A stretch of DNA of 33,434 nt from an uncultured Bacteroidales bacterium (GTDB taxonomy: Bacteria > Bacteroidota > Bacteroidia > Bacteroidales > UBA932): NCBI GenBank assembly GCA_904501835.1, contig CAJGBW010000013.1, forward strand, positions 1 to 33,434. The letters run 5' to 3'. Shown here in pieces: positions 23,284 through 30,246 of this stretch. The position numbers were made by a program, and so were the translations under genes. Every line of letters starts with the position of its first letter. Position 1 is the stretch's first letter. The notes beneath the pieces are model-generated. The model made no database searches. It was not told the origin of the DNA and worked only from the letters and a program-made list of their open reading frames with translations.

Positions 23284-25287
23284 TTACTTTATTTTTATTA
23301 CGGGAACATCGCCAGAGAGGTCCCAAATGGTCTCATCCCAAGAAAGTTCTTTGGCGACGGAAGAAATACTTGCGCCGGAATCTGCACTTTTACCATGGTA
23401 GGGATAGATGTAGCCATGTTCGCTTTCACCCCCTGTGGGGCCGCTATAGCTCAATTTAGGCATGGGGGAGGGGCCAATGTTTTCTTGGTCTTTTAATGTA
23501 ATGCTGAAATTGATATCCGAGTACGTACAACTGAAGGCCATGTCAGCTCTGCGATAGCAATCGGACAGCAGTTGCCTGTTGCGAGATACGCCGGCGATGG
23601 CACCAGAACTGTATACATTTCCGCTGGTTGCTGTGGCCGTGATGGACGGATTCCAAGCAATGCATTTTTCAACTTTCGAGAGCGATTGACATTCCCAAAT
23701 ATTTCCGACAATTCCACCGACATTGCGTCCTCCATTGACAGTAGCGGAGGAGTAACAATGTGAAATGGTGAAGATGTTTGTAGAGTGTGCTTCTGTGGAT
23801 TTTGTCCGATAATGGAGGGCGCCGATAATGCCTCCGATACGCTGCATTCCTCCGTTCACCTCGCCACTTGTCCAGCAATGGGTGATGGAGACTTTTTTGG
23901 ATTCGGAGCCACCGATGTCCATGCCGACCAGACCTCCTGTTCCGCTGTCAGCTGTGTTGCTGACTGACACATTCGCTCCGCATTTATTCAAAGATCCGTT
24001 CCCCAGGATGCCGACTACGCCTCCCACGCCATTGGCAGCACCTTTCACTGTGCCTTGTACGAATACATTTTCAATATGACCGCTCACGCTCGCGGCTTTA
24101 TTGCCACAGTATCCGCAGACGATTCCACAGGCCTGAAGCGACTCGCCGGTGCTACCGTCAATTTCAGCGTTGGTGAAGTTGGTGTTATGGATTTTGCCAT
24201 TCAGTATTCTGATAAAGCCTCTGTATTGTCCGCTGTTACATTTGAAATTGCGAATGGTGCGGTCGTTTCCATTGAAATCAATGGGAGTGCTATTGGTGAT
24301 TTCAATCCATTGGCTCACGTCAGACATGTCAATGTCTTGTGTCATGGCGAAATACTGAAGGGTGGAGGTGAGCTTTGAACTCATTCCGACAAGGTCTTCT
24401 GCTGTGCGTAGGATATAAGGATTGCTGTCCGTTCCGTCACCTGTCGGCAAGGTCCAGCCTTGTGCATTTAATTGGAATATGTTTCGTCTTCCCGGTAAAA
24501 TTTTACAGGCTCCCGGTGTGAAATCCTTGGTCCATGCGCCGATGTTTGAGCGTACTCTTAAGGTTAAACTGACGCCATCTTTGATAGAAATTTCGTTGAT
24601 GGATGTCATAATGTAGGCTTTGAAAATCTTGTCTTCGTTCAAATTTGCCTCGCTGACTGCCAGAGTGATGGTCTTGAGTTTGCCCGAGGGTTGGTTGGTT
24701 TTGTGGAATATGTATGAGGGCGCTGTGAGTGAAACGCTCTTGATGTATCCCACGTCTTCCGGCAGCTTAAAATATAGAAGCATACAGCCGCTTTGGAGCA
24801 ATTCCCCGCCGTGACTTTCCGCCCATTCTTTGGTAAATGACGGATTTTCATAACTGTCAACCCCTTTGAGAATCGAGTCGAAATGAAGGTGTCTTGTGTC
24901 ATCGGTAGCATCCTGAATCTGCGTTTCGTAGGAGCGGTTGAGATAGTCCTTTCCTTTTTGTGATAGGATGATATCATAACTTGAGCCCGAAATGGGTTTC
25001 CCGACGAAAGTGGCTGTCTTTCCGGAGATGGAGCGAAGGGTATAGACTTCGCTCTTCTCTCCCGATACAATGGTCAGATAATCTCCTTGTTCCCAATTGA
25101 GTTCCAGCGCAGTCGATGTTTCGCTGACGGAGACTTTGGGGACCGAAAATTCCGGGAGTTGAGCATAAATAACAACTTGCCCCTCCTTAACGGTCGAGTC
25201 GTTTGGGAGTGGCAAGTGTTGTAAACAGGAATTTGTCAATGATAATATAAGGGCTATAATGATAGCTAAAATACTATGTCTTTTCAT
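23284..25287 (-). CDS. Lipoprotein: fimbrillin-like N-terminal domain plus GLUG repeats
   Basis: 667 residues from the ATG at 25287 (MKRHSILAIIIALILSLTNSC, lipobox Cys21); a TTG three codons upstream is less likely. Residues 22-280 are the same fimbrillin-like domain as in the next gene, with shared blocks SFTKEWAESHGGELLQSGCM, KAYIMTSINE and the DFTPG segment. Residues 390-570 carry five Gly-rich GLUG-type turns (GGVVG, GGLVG, GGIIG, GGIVG, GAIAG) separated by about 25-40 residues with HCW, HCY and KC repeats. GLUG motifs are found in surface adhesins and IgA-peptidase-like proteins. The end reads WDLSGDVPVIKIK, common for such proteins. It is probably anchored on the cell surface as an adhesin or ligand binder, co-transcribed with the EEP lipoprotein 14 bases downstream. 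Confidence 0.82.
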   Translation of the reverse strand: MKRHSILAIIIALILSLTNSCLQHLPLPNDSTVKEGQVVIYAQLPEFSVPKVSVSETSTALELNWEQGDYLTIVSGEKSEVYTLRSISGKTATFVGKPISGSSYDIILSQKGKDYLNRSYETQIQDATDDTRHLHFDSILKGVDSYENPSFTKEWAESHGGELLQSGCMLLYFKLPEDVGYIKSVSLTAPSYIFHKTNQPSGKLKTITLAVSEANLNEDKIFKAYIMTSINEISIKDGVSLTLRVRSNIGAWTKDFTPGACKILPGRRNIFQLNAQGWTLPTGDGTDSNPYILRTAEDLVGMSSKLTSTLQYFAMTQDIDMSDVSQWIEITNSTPIDFNGNDRTIRNFKCNSGQYRGFIRILNGKIHNTNFTNAEIDGSTGESLQACGIVCGYCGNKAASVSGHIENVFVQGTVKGAANGVGGVVGILGNGSLNKCGANVSVSNTADSGTGGLVGMDIGGSESKKVSITHCWTSGEVNGGMQRIGGIIGALHYRTKSTEAHSTNIFTISHCYSSATVNGGRNVGGIVGNIWECQSLSKVEKCIAWNPSITATATSGNVYSSGAIAGVSRNRQLLSDCYRRADMAFSCTYSDINFSITLKDQENIGPSPMPKLSYSGPTGGESEHGYIYPYHGKSADSGASISSVAKELSWDETIWDLSGDVPVIKIK

Positions 25288-25293
25288 ATCCTG

Positions 25294-25324
25294 CAAAGGT
25301 AGTCAATTCTGCGAGTAACAGAAA
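25294..25324 (-). promoter_or_regulatory. Promoter for the fimbrillin-like lipoprotein pair, very close to the start codon
   Basis: On the minus strand TTTC (25324-25321), a 19-base spacer and TACCTTTG (25301-25294) resemble the Bacteroides -33/-7 boxes. Only six bases (CAGGAT) separate the -7 box from the ATG at 25287, so the mRNA would have almost no leader. Confidence 0.5.
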
Positions 25325-25367
25325 ATTTTCCTATCGCAAGGTAATAATACTCCCGCTTTTTCAGATA

Positions 25368-25401
25368 GGTGCTTAAGTTAAATTTTAACTATCTTAGCAC
25401 C
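25368..25401. other. Imperfect palindrome next to an IS remnant
   Basis: Outer arms GGTGCT (25368-25373) and AGCACC (25396-25401) enclose inner arms AGTTAAA (25376-25382) and TTTAACT (25384-25390), with small bulges between them. It lies just before the orfA remnant, so it may be part of the old IS left end. It also follows the patatin gene on the minus strand, but no T-run follows, so a terminator role is weakly supported. TATCTTAG (25390-25397) is a one-mismatch -7 box five bases before the remnant ATG. Confidence 0.55.
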
Positions 25402-25402
25402 C

Positions 25403-25494
25403 ATGAAAGGAACAAGAAAAAGTACGATACAAAGTTCAAAGCGAAGGTCTTTTTGGAGGCCAGAACGTGTGCGGATAGCCTTCGGGTTGAATGA
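25403..25494 (+). pseudogene. Remnant of an IS3-family transposase orfA N-terminus
   Basis: From ATG 25403 the frame gives MKGTRKST, but shifting by one base after the first codons gives ERNKKKYDTKFKAKVFLEA at 25405-25461 followed by RTCADSLRVE and a stop at 25492-25494. The 'K.KYD.KFKAKV.LEA' start is characteristic of IS3-family OrfA helix-turn-helix proteins. One missing A near 25406-25410 would restore ATG-AAA-AGG, so a one-base deletion is the simplest reading. The rest of orfA and all of orfB are absent, and the patatin gene ends 32 bases further on. It is too short to be certain, but the match is specific. Confidence 0.55.
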
Positions 25495-25525
25495 TTATAT
25501 ATAGGGTTGAATGAAATGAGAGATT

Positions 25526-27901
25526 TTAAAAATAATGGCCTACGCTCAAATAGACATTTACCTTGCGGGAGATGTTGGATGAGCTGATGTCCAAACTGAC
25601 AGGGCCGAGTTTGGTGTCGATGGAATATCTCAGTCCGGCTCCCCACCAGTTGGAGGCGTTATAGTTGTAGCCCGGCCAGAGTAATTCGGGTTGATCTTGG
25701 AAGAAATTCTTCAAGTCAATGCTGGAACGTGCATAGTTGAACATGGCTGTCAGGTAGTGCTTCTTGAACAGGCGTGCTCGGATGTCAAGTCTGGCAACAG
25801 CGACGTTGTTGAAGGCCAACGAAATTTTATTGACCCCGATAAAGGGCAACTGGTGGTCGATGTAGCGGCCCATTTCTGTACCGCCGATGAAGTTGTTCAT
25901 GGCAGGGTAAGCCGGAACGGGACCTTTGAATAAATCGTTCCATGCGTCTGTTTGTCCGCTTTTTGCGCCATGGCCAAAAATCATGCTCGCATAAAGTTGC
26001 GGAATGAAGACAAGCCTGTCTTCGATGGCAGGAATATATCCCTCAAAAGCAAGCGTGGCAGTACCTAACCACATTTTTCGTATGCCTTGAGAAGAGAACA
26101 TGGCGTCTTTCCATGATACATCCAATTTTCCTTTGACGCCCCTGGTGGCAAAACTGCTTTTGTCGAGGTTGTCAAAATGGAAATAGGCGAATGCACCGAC
26201 AGTATTGATGCTGTTGTAGTCTTGAACCTTTGCAGAATCTAGGTTGTACATCACCTTTCTGGGATTGAAAGATTCGACTTCAAGACCCGCACCGAAGCTG
26301 ACCGTTTGTAAACAATTTTCAGAAAGAAAGAGTCTGAGTTTGTGGTGCAGGAACTTCGTGTTCATCTTGAGGGTGTCCATGTCATAGACGTCCAACTCGG
26401 AATTTCTGAAGTTATAAGAAAGGTTGATGCGCGGGTAGGACATGTGGCCGTAAGAGAGTCTTGCATTCAGCCATTGATTGCCACCCAATTTGGCAGTAAG
26501 ATCTCCCTTAAATCCGTTGATGCGGTTGGTGTTGTATCCGACTCGCAAAAAGAGAGAAAGCATATCCTGCGTGTCGAATCGCAAGCCCAGTCCGAAACTG
26601 TGAGGGGGCTTTTCAACGAAGCGGAAACGCAAAATGTAAGCATCTTCCTGTGTTGCATCTTCGTGGAGCGTGTAGGTGACGCTGCTGTAATTACCACTTC
26701 CGTAAAAGAATGAAATAGAGGGATCTATGTCGCTTTTGCCGACCTTGTCTCCCACTTTTACCGAACATACACGGCGCATCCAGCGCTCAATGTATTTGTT
26801 GTTCACGCCGTCCAGTTCAATCTTGGAGATGAGCACTTTTTCATTCAATAGATTACGTGCTTTTCTCTCTTTCTTGGGTTGCTCGAGCGTTTGGCCGTCG
26901 GGGAACAAAAGCGCTTTGAGGGCTTTGAATTGCTCGGCCTGGCTGACCGCTGCGTCATAACCGCTCTGGGTTACTTTGGCGACGCTTTCGGCATCAAAAC
27001 TCAGCGAACCTACGCCTTTGAGTTCAGGGCTGATGAAGATGTCGCAAAGCTCCGGGTAGTTGGGACGGTCTCTATCGGTGATGATTTCTTTCAGCTGTTT
27101 TACCTGCGTGAGAATGGAATGGAGCTTTTTGGGGTCTTTTTCCAGACCGGGGGACATACTCACACCGATGACGTAATCCGCTCCCATAGCGCGGCATTGC
27201 TCGGCCGGGAAGTTGTTGATCAAGCCGCCGTCTGCGTAAATCGAGTTCTTGAACTCAATGGGATCAAAGACAACAGGAATGGCCATTGACGCACGCAGGG
27301 CCTTGGTAAAGACACCTTTGTCTACGATTTCGCCCTCTCCGGTCGTAAGGTTGGTGGCGATACAAAGGAAGGGGGTAGGGAAGGTATTGAAGTCGACGGA
27401 ATCGGCATAACCCACCGTGAGTGAGTTAAATAGATTCATCAAGTTGTCACCACCTACGATACCGCCCGGCAAAGAATTTTTGAAGGAACGGGCTTGCAGC
27501 TCATTTTCGTCCGTATTGACGGAAAAAGGAATGGAAAGAAGTTGGGTTGCGTCTTCCTGTTTTTTGCTGTATGAGTTTTCTATTCTATCAACCTTGTTGC
27601 TGATAAGTCTGTTCCAATCTACATCTCGGATGATGCTCAGGATTTCATCCGCAGAGTATCCCAATGCGTACATACCACCGACAATGGAACCCATGCTCGT
27701 TCCTGCGATATAGTCGATGGGAATGCCTATTTCTTCAATATATTTGAGTACACCGATGTGTGCGGCTCCTTTTGCACCACCACCCGACAATACCAGACCG
27801 ATTTTCGGACGGGCTTTGACGGCAGTAGTATCTTGTGAATAGGCTGCGATGGGTGCGAATAACAACGCGGCAAGTAACAGACTTTTGACCAACTTCTTCA
27901 T
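25526..27901 (-). CDS. Patatin-like phospholipase with C-terminal BamA-type beta-barrel (PlpD/type Vd-like)
   Basis: 791 residues. Signal peptide MKKLVKSLLLAALLFAPIAAYS. The patatin domain (about 32-235) has the oxyanion loop GGGAKG at 40-45, nucleophile Ser69 in GTSMG, and the catalytic Asp224 in YADGGLINNFP, so the Ser-Asp dyad is complete. A POTRA-like linker (about 345-430, VLISKIELDGVNNKYIERW) leads into an outer membrane barrel that ends with Phe (VYLSVGHYF), the usual insertion signal. The combination matches type Vd secreted lipases, but Bacteroidetes versions usually remain as one outer membrane protein. The expected role is hydrolysis of phospholipids at or outside the outer membrane. 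It is transcribed alone, divergent from 28003. Confidence 0.93.
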   Translation of the reverse strand: MKKLVKSLLLAALLFAPIAAYSQDTTAVKARPKIGLVLSGGGAKGAAHIGVLKYIEEIGIPIDYIAGTSMGSIVGGMYALGYSADEILSIIRDVDWNRLISNKVDRIENSYSKKQEDATQLLSIPFSVNTDENELQARSFKNSLPGGIVGGDNLMNLFNSLTVGYADSVDFNTFPTPFLCIATNLTTGEGEIVDKGVFTKALRASMAIPVVFDPIEFKNSIYADGGLINNFPAEQCRAMGADYVIGVSMSPGLEKDPKKLHSILTQVKQLKEIITDRDRPNYPELCDIFISPELKGVGSLSFDAESVAKVTQSGYDAAVSQAEQFKALKALLFPDGQTLEQPKKERKARNLLNEKVLISKIELDGVNNKYIERWMRRVCSVKVGDKVGKSDIDPSISFFYGSGNYSSVTYTLHEDATQEDAYILRFRFVEKPPHSFGLGLRFDTQDMLSLFLRVGYNTNRINGFKGDLTAKLGGNQWLNARLSYGHMSYPRINLSYNFRNSELDVYDMDTLKMNTKFLHHKLRLFLSENCLQTVSFGAGLEVESFNPRKVMYNLDSAKVQDYNSINTVGAFAYFHFDNLDKSSFATRGVKGKLDVSWKDAMFSSQGIRKMWLGTATLAFEGYIPAIEDRLVFIPQLYASMIFGHGAKSGQTDAWNDLFKGPVPAYPAMNNFIGGTEMGRYIDHQLPFIGVNKISLAFNNVAVARLDIRARLFKKHYLTAMFNYARSSIDLKNFFQDQPELLWPGYNYNASNWWGAGLRYSIDTKLGPVSLDISSSNISRKVNVYLSVGHYF

Positions 27902-27951
27902 AGATGTAACAATATATGCGTAAAAAATCCCGCGAAGTTAATCATATTTAT

Positions 27952-27969
27952 TGTATGTTTGCACATACA
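27952..27969 (+). promoter_or_regulatory. -7 box overlapped by a perfect palindrome, upstream of 28003
   Basis: TATGTTTG (27954-27961) matches TAnnTTTG and precedes the TTG start of the next gene by 41 bases. It lies inside TGTATGT-TTGC-ACATACA (27952-27969), perfect 7-base arms with a 4-base centre, which could be an operator or an early hairpin. No clear -33 box is seen. Confidence 0.45.
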
Positions 27970-28002
27970 GCGTTAATTCTAATCAATTAGACCCTTGAAA
28001 TA

Positions 28003-28893
28003 TTGAAGAAATTATTGTCGTTTTTAGCTATTTCCATTGCCGCTATGACATTTGGTTCCAGTTTGGCCTCGGCCCAAGAGAACGAGACGATTGTGACAGG
28101 AAAAGTTGCCTTGTTGGCACCGTCCTATGTGTCAGTTTTGGATGAGTATATATCCAATCAACTCTATTCAGGTGGCAGCGTCTTTACAGGTCTGAATGTC
28201 AAATTAGGGGCTTTTTATAGCAAACAAGACAAAGTATCCTGGGACCTTTACTACAATGGTTTTGGTAAAGATGATTTGTCGGAAAAAAATTCAAAAGGGC
28301 CTTCTCTTACCAATCCCGCTATGTCGCAGAAACTCAAGTGGATTTTGTATAATTTGGGGTACGGCACCTACTACAATTGGCAGTTTTTTGACAAATTGAT
28401 GATTAAGGCAGGCGGTATGCTCGATGTGTATATGGCTTCGAAGACTTCCACGCCCGATGGCGTAAACAACTTTATGAACATTGATGGGCAGGTTATGCTC
28501 AAGGCGCTCACGGCTATCAAATATGGTTGGGATTTTGAGAAATGGGGTCTGGATATTCGCGCTCAGTTCTCTGCTCCCTTGCTCGGTGTGATGATAGCCG
28601 ATCATCCTTCTGAAACCGTGCTGGCCATCCTGGGCAATAATACCAATATTCTCGATCCGGCTTTCAATCATATTTTCTTTGCCAGTTATCACAACTTTAT
28701 GTCATTTGATTATGAGACTGGAATCGACTTTGTGCTTAAGCCTTTCACGCTTTCCCTTGCTTTCGGTGGTATGTGTAAATGGTGGAATGTCAATGATTTG
28801 CAAAATATCCGCAAGCTTCATTACACCTCTTTGGGTATCTCCTTTGATTTGGTACCTCGTTGCAAGTTCAAATCATCTAACAGAAACTTCTAA
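28003..28893 (+). CDS. Outer membrane beta-barrel protein resembling DUF3316
   Basis: 296 residues from a TTG start; the frame is closed just upstream and the signal peptide (MKKLLSFLAISIAAMTFGSS, cleavage after LASA) begins exactly there, so TTG is well supported. The mature protein alternates aromatic strands: YVSVLDEYISNQLYSGGSVF, WILYNLGYGTYYNWQFFDKL, APLLGVMIADHPSET and FASYHNFMSFDYETGIDFVL. The 'Y...LD.Y.S...YSG' start, 'PL.GVM' middle and 'F.S.HN' block recall Bacteroidales DUF3316 proteins, whose function is unknown. A protease lipoprotein follows after 11 bases and probably shares its transcript. The family call rests on pattern recall, so it is moderate. Confidence 0.7.
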   Translation: MKKLLSFLAISIAAMTFGSSLASAQENETIVTGKVALLAPSYVSVLDEYISNQLYSGGSVFTGLNVKLGAFYSKQDKVSWDLYYNGFGKDDLSEKNSKGPSLTNPAMSQKLKWILYNLGYGTYYNWQFFDKLMIKAGGMLDVYMASKTSTPDGVNNFMNIDGQVMLKALTAIKYGWDFEKWGLDIRAQFSAPLLGVMIADHPSETVLAILGNNTNILDPAFNHIFFASYHNFMSFDYETGIDFVLKPFTLSLAFGGMCKWWNVNDLQNIRKLHYTSLGISFDLVPRCKFKSSNRNF

Positions 28894-28904
28894 TTGATAC
28901 AGAG

Positions 28905-29966
28905 ATGAAACGTATATTTACTATCATAACCCTCATCACAGCCGTCGTTGTTACTTCCTGCGTTAAAAAAGAATATGTAACAGAGGTCAATAATGATTTT
29001 ACAACCAATTATGAGGTTTTCTGGAATTATGTCAATGAAAATTACTGCTATTTGGGCGACAATTATGGATATACCAAAAATGTCGACTGGAATGCCGTAT
29101 ATGCCGAAATGATGCCCCAAGTGAAGAGCGCTACGACCGAAATGGAGTTGTTGGAAATTATGGGTAAATCCATTGATTATCTGAAAGATGGACACGTCTG
29201 GATTGATACCAAATTCAAACATCGCGGTTGCATGACTTTCTACTACGATGAGAACGGGGTGAAATATCCGAAAAATTATATCAGCGGCGTAGTGGCAGAA
29301 AAGTATTTGGGTTATCCCTTCAAGAGCAGAAACGGTCATGTCTATGGAACGATAACCCGTGATGGCAAAAGCTTCTTTTATGTACACCACGCTGATTTTT
29401 CCAAAGTTTTTAATTCCGAAGACCTTGAACTTTTCAAGCCTCTCATCAAAAAATCCAGTGGTATTATCTATGACATCAGAACGAATCCAGGCGGAAGCGC
29501 ACAGTACTCTTTGGAGATGGCCGGAAGATTTATTAAGGAGAAAATGCTTGTGGGCTATCAAGTCGTAAAATCAGGAAAGGGGTACAATGACCTTACCGAG
29601 CCGATGCCGCTTTATATGATGCCGGTGGATGCCCACGATAATTGGGCGGATATCGAGACTATGGTGCTGACCAACAGGGATGTGTATTCTACCGCCAATA
29701 TGTTTGCAAGCTTTATGAAACTTGCTCCCAAGGTTACGCTTGTGGGGGGTATTACCGGTGGTGGTGGCGGTCAGCCGACTTCCTACTATTTACCCAATGG
29801 CTGGACCGTGACGATGAGTGCCCAAAGAATGTCTTTGGATTTAGATAAAGTGCATATTGAGCCGGGAGTCAAACCAGATATCGAAGTAAATATCTCAGAT
29901 GCCGATATGGCTGGCAGAGTCGATTCAATCCTTGAAAAAGCTATTGAAGAATTGTTAAAGAATTAA
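28905..29966 (+). CDS. S41-family peptidase lipoprotein (tricorn-core/CTP type, no PDZ)
   Basis: 353 residues. Lipoprotein signal with Cys19 (VVVTSC). The helical N-terminal part (FWNYVNENYCYLGDNYGYTK) and DYLKDGHVWID, with His97, are typical of the tricorn-like S41B branch. The protease core contains IYDIRTNPGGSAQYS, the nucleophile candidate Ser262 in VYSTANMF, VGGITGGGGGQPTSYYLPNG, and the ending IEPGVKPDIEV. No PDZ domain separates the parts. It would cleave peptides at the outer membrane or cell surface. It follows the DUF3316-like gene by 11 bases, so I infer a shared role, for instance processing or quality control of that protein. Confidence 0.87.
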   Translation: MKRIFTIITLITAVVVTSCVKKEYVTEVNNDFTTNYEVFWNYVNENYCYLGDNYGYTKNVDWNAVYAEMMPQVKSATTEMELLEIMGKSIDYLKDGHVWIDTKFKHRGCMTFYYDENGVKYPKNYISGVVAEKYLGYPFKSRNGHVYGTITRDGKSFFYVHHADFSKVFNSEDLELFKPLIKKSSGIIYDIRTNPGGSAQYSLEMAGRFIKEKMLVGYQVVKSGKGYNDLTEPMPLYMMPVDAHDNWADIETMVLTNRDVYSTANMFASFMKLAPKVTLVGGITGGGGGQPTSYYLPNGWTVTMSAQRMSLDLDKVHIEPGVKPDIEVNISDADMAGRVDSILEKAIEELLKN

Positions 29967-30005
29967 TCGTTGAAAATGAATAAACGAAGACATTTTTGAC
30001 GGCTT

Positions 30006-30209
30006 CTAACCAGGATGGCCCTCAAATCGCGGATTTCCCTTTCTGATAACTTCCCATTCGCCTTCTCCGTCCGCCCAAATCCATTCGCGGGCCAATGAGT
30101 CATCATGACAAGAAGGCCACACATAAGCACATACGCGGTATTCGCTTTTGGGGGTGTTGCAGGATGCGATTACAACCAGAAGACAGAGGGCAAGGAAAAG
30201 TTTTTTCAT
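30006..30209 (-). pseudogene. Truncated lipoprotein, N-terminal fragment of a GH99/WbsX-like family
   Basis: 67 codons from the ATG at 30209; the upstream ATG at 30245 lacks a signal start. Lipoprotein signal MKKLFLALCLLVVIASC. The mature part reads EYRVCAYVWPSCHDDSLARE and then GEGEWEVIRKGNPRFEGHPG before a TAG. The pattern 'AYYWPS.H.D......GEW..V....P.F.GH' is the beginning of large WbsX/GH99-like lipoproteins in Bacteroidales, which normally continue for several hundred residues after that histidine. Homology ends right there, and only 39 bases separate the stop from the S41 gene, so the body of the gene has been deleted. It could be expressed as a small lipoprotein, but a remnant is more likely. 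Confidence 0.6.
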
Positions 30210-30213
30210 ATAG

Positions 30214-30241
30214 CAAAGATAACATAAATGTCTTATATTTG
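30214..30241. promoter_or_regulatory. Two opposing -7 boxes in a 37-base divergent gap
   Basis: Minus strand TATCTTTG (30221-30214) lies 4 bases before the ATG at 30209. Plus strand TATATTTG (30234-30241) lies 5 bases before the ATG at 30247. Both fit TAnnTTTG exactly. No good -33 box is seen for either, and each would have to lie at the edge of the other gene. Confidence 0.5.
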
Positions 30242-30246
30242 TCATT

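Noticed and set aside
25368..25401. Rho-independent terminator for the patatin gene
   Set aside because: The palindrome is AT-rich in its core, has bulges, and no T-run follows on the minus strand; an IS end explains its position equally well.
25389..25646. 85-codon minus-strand ORF between the patatin and fimbrillin-like genes
   Set aside because: It overlaps the 3' end of the patatin gene in another frame and runs through the IS remnant; no family features.
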